Shown piece by piece: positions 43,268-52,255 of a DNA stretch of 64,000 bases (position 1 is the first letter of the stretch; the number at the start of each line of letters is the position of its first letter). This DNA is from Gracilimonas halophila (lineage in GTDB: Bacteria; Bacteroidota; Rhodothermia; Balneolales; Balneolaceae). The notes beneath the pieces were generated by a model. The model was not told the origin of the DNA. It saw nothing but the letters and a program-made list of their open reading frames with translations, and made no database searches. The position numbers and the translations under genes are program-made. Location: contig NZ_JBHULI010000024.1 in the NCBI RefSeq assembly GCF_042684365.1, positions 923,832 to 987,831 on the forward strand, given 5' to 3'.

Positions 43268-44887
43268 ATGAATCGATCACTTAAAAATTACCTTAAGGCA
43301 ATTCATCATCTAAGCAGTGTGATCAATGATCTACATAATGTTCAAGACATTGCCCATGCTGTGACCAATAATGTTATTAATCTTTTAGGGTACGAAGATT
43401 GCATTATCTATACCGTTAATGAAAATGAGTCAACTCTTCAGCAAATCGCTGCTTATGGTCCAAAAGCAGCTAATGAGAACACCGTTAACGATCCCTTAAG
43501 TATTCCTATAGGATCTAATGTTGTGGGCAAGGTAGCTCAAACAGGAGAACCAATAATTATACATGACACTGATGAAGTCGAAGACTACCTGGTTGATGAT
43601 AAAAAAAGGCACTCAGAAATCACGGTCCCGATTAAGGTAAATAGCAAGGTCATAGGGATCATTGATTCTGAAAACAGCCGAAAAAACTTTTACACTGAAT
43701 CAGATCTTATTACACTTACCACCATAGCAAACTTAATATCTTTAAAACTTGATAAAGCTCTTCAAAGCCAAAGATCTGCTAAAGACATTCTGGAATTACA
43801 AGAGATTCTGAAACTGATGCTAAGTCATTCAAAGAGTGCTATTATGATGGAAGATTGGGATCAAAAAATCCTTACCGTTAACCAAGCCTTTTGTGATGCT
43901 TTTGATGAAAACCTAACCCCTTATGACTTTGAGGGACTATCCACTTTAGATTTTGCTGACAAATTAAGTGAGACATTTCTAGAAAAGGATGCATTTATTG
44001 AAAGAATTAAACAATTGAAATCAGATAATGAAATGGTACTTAACGAACAGATTAAAACCAGAAACGATAAATATTACTCAAGAGATTTTATCCCGGTTAA
44101 AATTAATAACAAAACAAAAGGCTATTACTGGCAATACAATGATATTACCGATACTATCAAAAGTAAAAATATGGTAGAAAGATCACTTAATCTGGAAAAA
44201 AAAAATAACCTCCTGAACAAAAACCTCATATCTATTGCTTCACATGAGCTCAGAACACCAATAACGAGTATAAAATCAACTATTGATCTCGTTTTGTCGA
44301 ATGCATACAAGTATAACAAAGAACAAATAATCCATAGATTAGACCGCATTAAAAGAGCCTCTGACAACATGAGCCTCCTCCTTGATGATATTATGACACT
44401 TGGAAAGCTTGATAATTTTGAACTTAAAGATCACGAAGAAATCAGCATTACGCTTGATGATCTAAAAGATATAATCAAAGGTATAAATGAAGACCATATG
44501 CCTAATAGGAAAGTAATAATTCAGGACACCGGTTGTAAGAGTTTATCATTTACAACCTATAAAAATAAGCTCTATCTCATAATTAAGAACCTTCTATCTA
44601 ATGCTGACAAGTATTCGAATCCAGAATTACCTATACAGGTTTCTATTAATACAAAATCCAGTCGAGTTGAAATTTCCATTTCAGATAAAGGTATTGGAAT
44701 ACCAAAAGATCAACAAGATAAGATTTTTCGATCTTTTACCCGTGGGTCTAATGTGGCAGAAACGAAGGGTACAGGATTAGGACTAGCTATTGTAAAAAGA
44801 TCATTGGATATACTCAACGGTACTATGTCAATAAAGTCGTCACTAAATAAAGGTACTAAGGTAATATTAAATCTACCTATTGAATAG
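43268..44887 (+). CDS. GAF-PAS sensor histidine kinase
   Basis: A 539-residue soluble kinase without transmembrane segments: GAF domain (about 15-170), PAS-like domain (about 180-295), a short coiled coil, HisKA with the phospho-acceptor His in ASHELRTPI (about residue 326) and HATPase_c with NLLSNADKY, DKGIGIP and GTGLGLAIV. ATG 43268 is chosen over TTG 43265. It probably phosphorylates the two regulators upstream in the same operon. Its last 95 bp lie in a 179-bp direct repeat copied at 62341-62519. Confidence 0.93.
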   Translation: MNRSLKNYLKAIHHLSSVINDLHNVQDIAHAVTNNVINLLGYEDCIIYTVNENESTLQQIAAYGPKAANENTVNDPLSIPIGSNVVGKVAQTGEPIIIHDTDEVEDYLVDDKKRHSEITVPIKVNSKVIGIIDSENSRKNFYTESDLITLTTIANLISLKLDKALQSQRSAKDILELQEILKLMLSHSKSAIMMEDWDQKILTVNQAFCDAFDENLTPYDFEGLSTLDFADKLSETFLEKDAFIERIKQLKSDNEMVLNEQIKTRNDKYYSRDFIPVKINNKTKGYYWQYNDITDTIKSKNMVERSLNLEKKNNLLNKNLISIASHELRTPITSIKSTIDLVLSNAYKYNKEQIIHRLDRIKRASDNMSLLLDDIMTLGKLDNFELKDHEEISITLDDLKDIIKGINEDHMPNRKVIIQDTGCKSLSFTTYKNKLYLIIKNLLSNADKYSNPELPIQVSINTKSSRVEISISDKGIGIPKDQQDKIFRSFTRGSNVAETKGTGLGLAIVKRSLDILNGTMSIKSSLNKGTKVILNLPIE

Positions 44888-44971
44888 GCCGAATGCTATA
44901 GTTCATGTATTCATTTTACGACTACATGAGTACACTTCCTTCAACCCTCATAGTTAGCTTGGAAATATACA
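44793..44971. repeat. 179-bp perfect direct repeat, left copy
   Basis: Identical base for base to 62341-62519. It holds the last 95 bp of the sensor kinase gene and 84 bp after it. The bases before (G at 44792) and after (G at 44972) differ from those at the right copy. The two copies enclose 17,369 bp. Confidence 0.95.
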
Positions 44972-45100
44972 GGTACTTGCCAGAAAAGTGTGTCTGTAGG
45001 TAGAATAAAAAAGTCTTCTTGTGTAGGTTTGGCAGCGTCCAAACCAACCAAGAACCCAAAACACAAGAAGATCCCCAGACACACTAATTGGGTAAGTACC
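44972..45100. mobile_element. Nested-palindrome (MITE-like) element
   Basis: Terminal inverted repeats of 25 bp (44972-44996 and 45076-45100) share GGTACTT, CC and AGTGTGTCTG blocks. Inside them are perfect 11-bp arms (45014-45024 and 45061-45071) and a central perfect 7-bp hairpin GGTTTGG/CCAAACC (45026-45045). It has no coding frame and no obvious target-site duplication. It begins at the exact base where the 179-bp repeat ends. Confidence 0.65.
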
Positions 45101-45177
45101 GACTAAGAAGTATTATTCGTTTTTCAATCATGCCTCAGAAAGGATTCTAAAATTCTGACTAATACAGATAAATTATT

Positions 45178-45285
45178 TTTTACGGACACCAAACCGTAAC
45201 GTCTCATGCAGACTATTTCCCTTGTCTGCATGTAAGCTGACACACAGTATGAGATACCTTATGAAAGAAGTGTCTCATTTTTTTT
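45178..45285 (+). ncRNA. Structured RNA or attenuator-like region, plus strand
   Basis: Three consecutive hairpins: TTACGG/CCGTAA (about 45179-45198), perfect 9-bp CATGCAGAC/GTCTGCATG (45205-45213, 45224-45232) and ATGAGATAC/GTGTCTCAT (45249-45257, 45270-45278) followed by eight T. GTCTCAT at 45201-45207 repeats the 3' arm of the last stem, so it could pair with the 5' arm instead and open the terminator. It may be a small RNA antisense to the usher mRNA end or simply a terminator with decoration. Confidence 0.45.
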
Positions 45286-48200
45286 CGTTGAAAAATTCAA
45301 TTAACGGAATCTGTATCATAAAACGGTCTACTTCATAGTACTTTTCCACCTCTTTTCTTTTTTCTAAAAGTTTTAAAATAAACTGCTGATTAGCTGAGTT
45401 TTGGTTTATAAAAATAACCCCATCTGATACATTTCTTTTTGCGATTGAATTGCAATCTCTAAGATCTATCACTGCACAAAGTTTCTCATAACGGTTATGT
45501 TTTTGATCAAGATTTTTTGGGTAAATGGAGTAGGCAATCTGGTGGATCTCATTCATAGAGTTTTTCCTCACGGGCTTTAAAATCATATCTTTTAGTTTTG
45601 TCCGTATACTCATTTCCCGATAAAGATCGTAAATATGAACAAAATCAGACTCCAATTGACTCACCACCCGATGCAAATTATTATATAATTCCACCTTGCC
45701 ATTTACTTTAAGAGCCAAGTCATTTGCAAAATGCTCAAACCTAAATGTACCATACTGTAATCTGTATAACATGGGCTCAGGCCATCGGCCTGAAAACCTG
45801 CTTGTTTTCAATACCTGATATTCAATATTATTTCCGGAATTCAAACCCTCTAAGGAATCTCTTTTTGATTCAGCATCAGATCTTGTTTTAAAGCCTCCAT
45901 GTATAAGTCGTTTTTGAACTTCGTTAGGTAGTTTCATTACAATGCTGTCTAATTTTTCATCAAACAAATCATTGGTTGGCACCGCTTCGCCTAACAGCTC
46001 CGTTCTAAATAAATAAAATGCATCATTTGTCCTATTTTTCGATACGTAACTTTCCTTCTTAAAATGCACTAAAAATGGATCTCCTAAGCTAAAAGTCTCA
46101 GGACGGTTTAGAACTTTCCAGCTTTCATCCCGGAGTTTTAATGCTTCCTGTTTATTAGCTATTGTATCAGTACGGACTGAGTATTGGTCGGTAAAAGTGC
46201 TATGATAGATATTAAACATATCTTCCAATTCATTATTTAGTTTCAATACTAGCTTTTCGGCAGACTTTCGATTTCTAAAACTTCCGGTCTGAACCTGATA
46301 GGCAAATTGATCTTCCAGCATATTATCTGATACATCTTCAGGGACCATTTCTTGCTCATCCTGCAACAAGATCTCAATTCCTTCCACAAAATCCCCGCCC
46401 TCGCGCGGGGTTATGGTAAACTCGGTTTGGGTTAGTTGATCGCCCACGTCCATAAAGGAGACCAGCAGCGGGCTCAGCTCCAGGATGTAGGCCCCCGGCG
46501 GGATGTCCATCACATAAAACCCACCGTCCGAGAAGGTCCGCTCTTCGGTTTCAAAGGAGCCGTCTTTGGCCCGGATGATAAAGTTGGCTCCGCCCAGTCC
46601 GGTTTTCTCCCCCCGCTTCATCTGGTAAAGCCCCCCGATAGCCACCCCGGAATAGTCGTAGGGGATTTCAAGGAGCTTGAACCGGTTCGGATCGGTGAAG
46701 ATGGAAAACCGGTCCAGATAGGTAACCGCTGTGGGGTTGGGATTGCGAATGTTATCAATCGACAGGTTTACCTGCCGGTAGGCCGGCAGCTGCCACAGGC
46801 GCAGTACCCCGTCGCCACCCAGCTGTTTCTGCCCGCCGGTCACAAACCCTATCCCATCAAAGTCCAGGATCTGCTCCCCCTCATCGTAGCGGTCGTTGGC
46901 GTTGGCGTCCAGAAACTGCACCACCGAGGCCGCCGAGCTGCCCACCATGTTCCGCTCGGAGAACACAAATCGTCTAAAATGCTCATCATAGCCCACCGAG
47001 CCGGTCACCGTCTGCGTAAGGCTGCTGCTCCCGCCCGAATAAGTCGCATTGGTTGTGCTTCTGGCTTTGTTAAAGCGGATTTGAAGGCCCGCCTGCAGCG
47101 AGGAAAACCCCGAGATCAGGTCCCGCTCGAAGGTCGCATTGAAGCTGGCCCGCGAGGAGAACGACTTGTAGGCCCGCATCGAAAAATTGGTCAGCTGGCG
47201 GTTCTCCACATCATGGTCCAGGTTGGCCGTTAGCGATACCCGCCCCGTCAGCCGGCTGATCAGCGGCAGATTGCCCGTATTGGCACTCACCGTATAGGTA
47301 GCCCTGGCCCCCTCGGTGGCAGGCGAGGAGGAGGATGGCCCGGAGAGCTGATCGCGGTAGGTGACCCGAAAGCGAAGCCCCCCCAGCCCAAAACCGGTGG
47401 AGGCGCGGTAGCTGAACCGGTTCCCGCCGCCACGAAGATCGCTGTAGTTCCCGCTGAAGCTAAGCAATAACGGTCTTTTGGGAACCAGGCGAATGGGAAG
47501 GGAGAACCCTCCGCTGGCCTGCTGGCGTACCTCGCTATTTTGCGTGTTCCCCGGCTCAAAATAGGTGTAGCCGCCCGAAAAGGTGAACCTCGACACGCTT
47601 AAAGTACTCAGCTGCAGATCGTAGCGGGACCCCGGAGCGGCCGTGGCGCTGACCAGGTAGCCGGTTCCCACCCGGCCCGTCAGGCTGGTGCTGAGCTCCG
47701 GCCACGGGTCAAATTCATTCTCCCGGTAGTAGAGCGTCTGGGTGGCTGTCAGCCGGCGGGTGATTCCTCCGCTTACAGAAAGTGATCCGGCCAGGTCATT
47801 TTCCCGGAGACCGGGCGCATCTATTCCGCCATTTCCGTTTTCCGCCAGACCCACCGTGCCGGAGTAGCGAACCTCTCCCGGGGAGAGAAACGAGCCGGGG
47901 ACCCGGATATCCTTCAGCTCGCGGCGAATCCGCCCGTCGGGAAGGTATTCCACCACCTCCAGGGTCGTGTTCCCATAGCGAATGGGCACAAACAGCTCAT
48001 ACTCACCGGATTCATCCACGGTGGTAAAATCAACCAACCGTTTATTTAAGATCAGTTCTACATCCGTGCCCGGCTCGGTGACCCCAAACACAGGAAGTAC
48101 ATCGAAGGTAACCGGGTTATATAGTGGCTCGTTGGTAAACGAGACGCCCCGCACGCGTCCCCCACTCAGCCCCTGGGTGGACACATTGCCCGCGCGGATC

Positions 48201-49111
48201 GTAGTCATATACGGATTGTCCGAGATCACATAGCGCCAGGTGGACAGGTCTGTTGCCGTTCGGATCTGCCCCCCTGTGGTGCGGTTCAGCCCCAGCCGCC
48301 CGCTCATATCCCCGCCCAGAAGCTCAAACCCATAGGTGGTATTCAGCGACTGCGACCGGCTCTCAAAGTCATTAAAGGACGAGGCCGAAAGCTGATAGTC
48401 CACAAACCCGCTGCCAAACAGTTTGCGGTTTCGCGGAAATTCCAGGGGATAGAACTCTCTCCCGTCCCTTACTTCCCGGATCTGCGAGCGTGCCTGCTCG
48501 CGCTCCTGAAGGGCTAACACCGGAAGCGTAACATCGGTCTGTAGTGCCAAGCGAAGCCGAGCCGGCTCCACCTCAAACTCCAGGTCAAAAAATTCAGCAA
48601 ACAGTTCAGGCTTCAGGTAAAATCCGTTGTTGCCCACCCGGATGTCCTCATCGCTAAAGCTGCCCGTGCGTTCCCCCACACGGATCGTCTGGGTCAGAAA
48701 GTCGATTATATATTCGGTCTCCTCATCAATATAAAACCCGCTGGCAATACGCTGGCTGCTCCTGTAGGAAATGTTGATCTTAAACAGGTTAAACAGATCA
48801 AACAGGGGCAAATAGGCCTGCTCATCCACAATATAAACGGTGAGGTAGCGGCGGCCCAGCGGCCCGTACTCCAGCACAAAATCGATCTCGATCCCGTCAT
48901 CGGACGGCTCTGGGTTCTCAAGTTCCCGTGGGTCCGTTGGGGACAGCAGCGCGGCTATCTCGGTCGTGTCTATTGTAACCGGGCTCAACGCACCAAGAAA
49001 TTCCTCATCCTGCTGGGCATATACGTCTTCTGCGTAATAAACACTCCCTGTGAGAGTGATAAGTAAACAGATAACTATGTAGGAACTGCGTCGGATACTG
49101 CCGGTTATCAC
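45275..49111 (-). CDS. Usher-like outer-membrane assembly protein with SPOR tail
   Basis: A 1278-residue protein with a signal peptide (about 1-33, ending VYAQQ), an N-terminal domain that precedes the barrel (YLTVYIVDEQAYLPLFDL), a long run of alternating barrel strands (about 235-780) interrupted by a plug-like beta domain (GVTEPGTDVELILN to EYLPDGRIRREL), then SdrD-B-like domains (FLDANANDRYDEGEQ; SDGGFYVMDIPPGAYILEL). This layout fits chaperone-usher ushers, which secrete and polymerise fibre subunits. From about residue 905 the tail is different: three SPOR-like units (YQVQTGSFRNRKSAEKL, HGGFKTRSDAESK, LQYGTFRFEHFA) and a further 150 residues. The base composition switches at the same place. 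It is the last gene of the fibre operon, after the chaperone. Confidence 0.75.
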   Translation of the reverse strand: MITGSIRRSSYIVICLLITLTGSVYYAEDVYAQQDEEFLGALSPVTIDTTEIAALLSPTDPRELENPEPSDDGIEIDFVLEYGPLGRRYLTVYIVDEQAYLPLFDLFNLFKINISYRSSQRIASGFYIDEETEYIIDFLTQTIRVGERTGSFSDEDIRVGNNGFYLKPELFAEFFDLEFEVEPARLRLALQTDVTLPVLALQEREQARSQIREVRDGREFYPLEFPRNRKLFGSGFVDYQLSASSFNDFESRSQSLNTTYGFELLGGDMSGRLGLNRTTGGQIRTATDLSTWRYVISDNPYMTTIRAGNVSTQGLSGGRVRGVSFTNEPLYNPVTFDVLPVFGVTEPGTDVELILNKRLVDFTTVDESGEYELFVPIRYGNTTLEVVEYLPDGRIRRELKDIRVPGSFLSPGEVRYSGTVGLAENGNGGIDAPGLRENDLAGSLSVSGGITRRLTATQTLYYRENEFDPWPELSTSLTGRVGTGYLVSATAAPGSRYDLQLSTLSVSRFTFSGGYTYFEPGNTQNSEVRQQASGGFSLPIRLVPKRPLLLSFSGNYSDLRGGGNRFSYRASTGFGLGGLRFRVTYRDQLSGPSSSSPATEGARATYTVSANTGNLPLISRLTGRVSLTANLDHDVENRQLTNFSMRAYKSFSSRASFNATFERDLISGFSSLQAGLQIRFNKARSTTNATYSGGSSSLTQTVTGSVGYDEHFRRFVFSERNMVGSSAASVVQFLDANANDRYDEGEQILDFDGIGFVTGGQKQLGGDGVLRLWQLPAYRQVNLSIDNIRNPNPTAVTYLDRFSIFTDPNRFKLLEIPYDYSGVAIGGLYQMKRGEKTGLGGANFIIRAKDGSFETEERTFSDGGFYVMDIPPGAYILELSPLLVSFMDVGDQLTQTEFTITPREGGDFVEGIEILLQDEQEMVPEDVSDNMLEDQFAYQVQTGSFRNRKSAEKLVLKLNNELEDMFNIYHSTFTDQYSVRTDTIANKQEALKLRDESWKVLNRPETFSLGDPFLVHFKKESYVSKNRTNDAFYLFRTELLGEAVPTNDLFDEKLDSIVMKLPNEVQKRLIHGGFKTRSDAESKRDSLEGLNSGNNIEYQVLKTSRFSGRWPEPMLYRLQYGTFRFEHFANDLALKVNGKVELYNNLHRVVSQLESDFVHIYDLYREMSIRTKLKDMILKPVRKNSMNEIHQIAYSIYPKNLDQKHNRYEKLCAVIDLRDCNSIAKRNVSDGVIFINQNSANQQFILKLLEKRKEVEKYYEVDRFMIQIPLIEFFNEKK

Positions 49112-49166
49112 AGGAATGCATCTTGAAATGATTAATTACGATTTAATGACTGTAATACCGCACAAT

Positions 49167-50015
49167 CTACTCCTGAATGGAAAATGTAGTGCTCCAGGTA
49201 ACATCCGGTGCCTGTACCAAGTCCTGGGGAGCACTGGTTGATCGCTTTGTTTTAAATGTGAAATCAGCCGTGTAGGTTTGATCTGAACTATATCGCTCTT
49301 TCGGGATCTTCAGGCCGATTTTACGGTCCGTAAACAGCCCCACCTGTTTGGTTTCCTCGTCGATAACCTCTCCTTCTCCATCACGGATCACAATGTCCAC
49401 GCTGCCGCGATACGGCGAATTACCAGTTTTCTCCATGTCGAATAGGAAGAGAATATATTCCGGATCCCCCTCATCCTCAATCACCTTCATGTCGTTGATC
49501 ACAATTCCGGTTGTTGCATTACCATAGAAGTGATAGAGTGGGATATCCTGCACAAACACATAGTTGAGCTGTACCCCGATCGTCTCTGGATCTTCTTCCT
49601 GAACAGCATCCCGGGCCATAGGCTCTGCTTTTACCATAAACCGGGAAAAATAGCCGCCATCCTCCATGCCGGGACCCATTCGGTGCTGCACGCGCACATC
49701 ACGTCGTTCCCCGCCTCCCAGCACAAACCGGGGCGGATAGATGAGCAGATTTTCACTGATATCATACATCTCAAGCTCACTGTAGTCGCCTGCATCTACA
49801 GACTGCCCCGTTTCGTTAGACATATTGTATTTGAAATCGGTGGATATAGAGATCTCCCGCGGTTCATTGGTCGTGTTGATCACCATCACGGTACCTACTC
49901 CCGATCGGTCCAACACGATGGTTGTTGGAATCAACTGAATCTGCGACAAGCCGGCTGCAGGGAGCAGAAAAAGGATAAAAGCTGTTGTCAGAACTGTAAA
50001 AAATGTTCGTTGCAT
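49167..50015 (-). CDS. PapD-like periplasmic chaperone
   Basis: A 282-residue protein with a signal peptide (about 1-24, AAGLSQ) and two Ig-like domains. The first has TIVLDRSGVGTVMVINTTNEP and the G1-strand-like block LLIYPPRFVLGGGERRDVRV, which matches the subunit-binding strand of PapD chaperones (hydrophobic strand, then a Gly/Pro turn and V-R pattern). It would cap DUF4402 subunits in the periplasm by donor-strand complementation. It lies between the subunit genes and the usher gene, the usual order. Confidence 0.8.
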   Translation of the reverse strand: MQRTFFTVLTTAFILFLLPAAGLSQIQLIPTTIVLDRSGVGTVMVINTTNEPREISISTDFKYNMSNETGQSVDAGDYSELEMYDISENLLIYPPRFVLGGGERRDVRVQHRMGPGMEDGGYFSRFMVKAEPMARDAVQEEDPETIGVQLNYVFVQDIPLYHFYGNATTGIVINDMKVIEDEGDPEYILFLFDMEKTGNSPYRGSVDIVIRDGEGEVIDEETKQVGLFTDRKIGLKIPKERYSSDQTYTADFTFKTKRSTSAPQDLVQAPDVTWSTTFSIQE

Positions 50016-50050
50016 ATCTGTTTATTTAAAATCTAAATTTTTAAAAAGCA

Positions 50051-50758
50051 TTAATCGTTAATGGTTGTATTTAGCGTTATTACGCCCGTATAGGTACCAA
50101 ATTCTTGGTTTATCGTCGGTTCTACCCGGCCGCCAACAACAATTAAAATACCGTTCTTGGCGAAGCTGCCGTCCCGGGCAGGTAGCTCATTCTCCGGAAA
50201 ATCTCCGGCAAAAATACTGTTGGCACTCGCCTTGTTCTGGTTATTTCCACGATCGTAGGCGTTCAGGTTCCTTCGGGTCGCAGACACCACCTCCCCCAGG
50301 TTCTTCGCACCCTCCGGGATAAAAAAGAGGTTCTCAGCCGCGTTTGTTCCCGTTGCACCATCCTCCGCAAAATCGATCACAAGCAGCTCATCGGACGTGT
50401 GGCCACTGCCTACTGACTGAAGCTCCAGCGTTTCAGGGAACTGAATTTCTATATCCACATCCTGCCCGGGTGAGGTTTGCACCTCAAACACCCCCCGTCC
50501 TACATTATCCGTCAGCTGGCTGCCGGCCACCGACCCGTCATCCGGGTTCACCTGCTTGCTCTGGCCTCGGGTTATCGTGCCAAAGGCCAGGCCCTGATCC
50601 GAAAATATGCCAATATCGGTCACCACATTGAGCCGGGCTTCCCGGGTTGCATCATCCTGCGCACTTACATCCACAGCAAGCAGCACAAACAGCAGCAGGC
50701 CCGATAAAATCTTTGTTACTATCTTTCGCATCATCATATCATTGTCCGCGTTAATCAT
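50051..50758 (-). CDS. DUF4402 fibre subunit 10 (GC-rich group)
   Basis: A 235-residue subunit; ATG 50758 overlaps the upstream stop as ATGATTAA, but ATG 50737 or 50731 would give a tidier signal peptide (ending VSAQ). The core shows LAFGTITRGQSK, GRGVFEV and ends TYTGVITLNTTIND, the DUF4402 start and finish pattern. Codons are GC-rich like those of the chaperone. It is the subunit gene closest to the chaperone, a position often held by a minor or adaptor subunit. Confidence 0.8.
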   Translation of the reverse strand: MINADNDMMMRKIVTKILSGLLLFVLLAVDVSAQDDATREARLNVVTDIGIFSDQGLAFGTITRGQSKQVNPDDGSVAGSQLTDNVGRGVFEVQTSPGQDVDIEIQFPETLELQSVGSGHTSDELLVIDFAEDGATGTNAAENLFFIPEGAKNLGEVVSATRRNLNAYDRGNNQNKASANSIFAGDFPENELPARDGSFAKNGILIVVGGRVEPTINQEFGTYTGVITLNTTIND

Positions 50759-51425
50759 CGTTTAAGGTTGCCGTGAGGGTAATAATGCCCACATAGATTC
50801 CCTGGTCCTGATCCAGGGCAGGCGTCACCGTACCCCCTACCGCTACCAGAATCCCGTTGCCGGTTATACCTCCAGCATTGAGTGATGCCCCGCTCAGGTC
50901 GCTAATCACCGCGGTGGCCACCGGAGAGTCCCCGCTATTGTCAATCGCGTTAAATTCATTGCGCGTGGCTGTGGCCAGCTCACCAATATTGACCGCAGAG
51001 GCCCACAGAAAATTATTGCCTCCCCCCTCTTTGGTAAAACTAATCGGTATCGGATCTGCATCTGTTCGTTCCACTTCTGCAGGAAGCTGCAGCTCCAGGG
51101 TCATGTTTGTTCCGTCCTCCGTCAGTACGGCAAACACCGCCTGCTCCTCATTGGCTCCGGGGTTCACACCTCCGGAAACCGTGACGGCCGCATCTTCGGC
51201 GTTCACCGTCTTGCTCATCCCGCGAAGCACATTGTTAAAATCGAGCGCCTGTATGCCCTCCACCACTACCCCGGAGAGCACATTGGCCGATGCGTTGATC
51301 GTGGTCGTTTCCTGGGCATTGATCTGCTGGACCGGCAGAAGCAGTAAGCACATTAACACCAAGGCCGGGATCGCATTGTATGAATCCGTAAATAAGTTGT
51401 GTGGACTGTATCTTTGTCTATTCAT
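50751..51425 (-). CDS. DUF4402 fibre subunit 9 (GC-rich group)
   Basis: A 224-residue subunit with a signal peptide with a long n-region (residues 1-38, ending QQINAQ). LDFNNVLRGMSKTVNAED and the closing strand YVGIITLTATLNDD mark DUF4402. The middle (AVFAVLTEDGTNMTLELQLP) is the usual RG-F segment with the RG lost. It overlaps the next gene by 8 nt and lies 3 nt after the preceding stop, so it is tightly coupled. Confidence 0.8.
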   Translation of the reverse strand: MNRQRYSPHNLFTDSYNAIPALVLMCLLLLPVQQINAQETTTINASANVLSGVVVEGIQALDFNNVLRGMSKTVNAEDAAVTVSGGVNPGANEEQAVFAVLTEDGTNMTLELQLPAEVERTDADPIPISFTKEGGGNNFLWASAVNIGELATATRNEFNAIDNSGDSPVATAVISDLSGASLNAGGITGNGILVAVGGTVTPALDQDQGIYVGIITLTATLNDD

Positions 51426-51428
51426 AGC

Positions 51429-52118
51429 TTAATCCTCTACCTCTACCGTTAGCGTGATATCTCCGGTGTACTGGCCGATGCCGGTAGCCGAAAACGTGGA
51501 AATCGCCCCGCCAATCACCACGGCCACCCCGTTTCCATTCTGGCCACCGGCGGTAATTTCATTTGTTGGAAAGTCAAAATAATCCCCTCCATCACCAATC
51601 GTCGCAGATACCCCGCCTGAGATTGCACCAAACTCTGCTCCGCTCACGTTTATGTCTGTTAAAGTGCCGCTTATATCCCCTTCAGCTACAATGAATGCCT
51701 CAGTAGACGATGAATTACTCAACCGGCTAAAATCCGGCTGCAGGCTGGAGCCATTGAACGGATCGGTTTGTAGGGTTGAGGGAAAGCTTATTTCTAACTT
51801 CACCCCACTGCCGGCATCGGCGATCACCACAAAGCCTCCGCGCTGCCCGCCCGGCAGTGAGTTTTTCGTGCCGCCTCCGGTGTTAACAGTACCTGTCAGG
51901 GCATTGATGCTCTTCTGGCTGTCCCGCAGCAGGTTTCCAAAATCCAGGTCCTGAATACTCTCCACCAGAAATGTGGGCGAAACCTCCGCCGTTACCGTTA
52001 TCGTCCCGTCATCAGAGGTGGACTGCGCCGAGGCCAGCAGCGGGATCAGCACAAATAGCCCTGCCGCAATCAGCCCGACACACCGCCGTAACCCTGTTTT
52101 ACTTCGTTTCTGTTTCAT
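51429..52118 (-). CDS. DUF4402 fibre subunit 8 (GC-rich group)
   Basis: A 229-residue subunit: basic n-region, hydrophobic core LIAAGLFVLIPLLASAQ, mature start STSDDGTITVTAEV, LDFGNLLRDSQKSI, GGQRGGFVVIAD and the terminal strand QYTGDITLTVEVED. It is the first of three GC-rich subunit genes. The 137-nt gap before it holds a perfect 10-bp hairpin, marking the boundary with the AT-richer subunit genes. Confidence 0.82.
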   Translation of the reverse strand: MKQKRSKTGLRRCVGLIAAGLFVLIPLLASAQSTSDDGTITVTAEVSPTFLVESIQDLDFGNLLRDSQKSINALTGTVNTGGGTKNSLPGGQRGGFVVIADAGSGVKLEISFPSTLQTDPFNGSSLQPDFSRLSNSSSTEAFIVAEGDISGTLTDINVSGAEFGAISGGVSATIGDGGDYFDFPTNEITAGGQNGNGVAVVIGGAISTFSATGIGQYTGDITLTVEVED

Positions 52119-52140
52119 CGTCTTAGATCAAGGGTTATGT

Positions 52141-52163
52141 TCTGCTCTTTCCTAAAGAGCAGA
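52141..52163. repeat. Hairpin at boundary of the two subunit groups
   Basis: Perfect 10-bp arms TCTGCTCTTT/AAAGAGCAGA with a 3-nt loop. It has no T-run leftward, so it is more likely a processing or stability element than a full terminator. Confidence 0.7.
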
Positions 52164-52255
52164 TACTGTTTTACGGTCAAAAATATTACCGCATGTAAGC
52201 TTGAATTGAAAAGGGGTAGACACTTTGCGTATTTATTTAGATACATTTTCTTTTC

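Noticed and set aside
46436..47233. A 265-codon plus-strand open frame inside the usher gene
   Set aside because: It is antisense to the GC-rich usher coding sequence, which keeps frames open on the other strand; the product has no recognisable domain and no ribosome-binding site.
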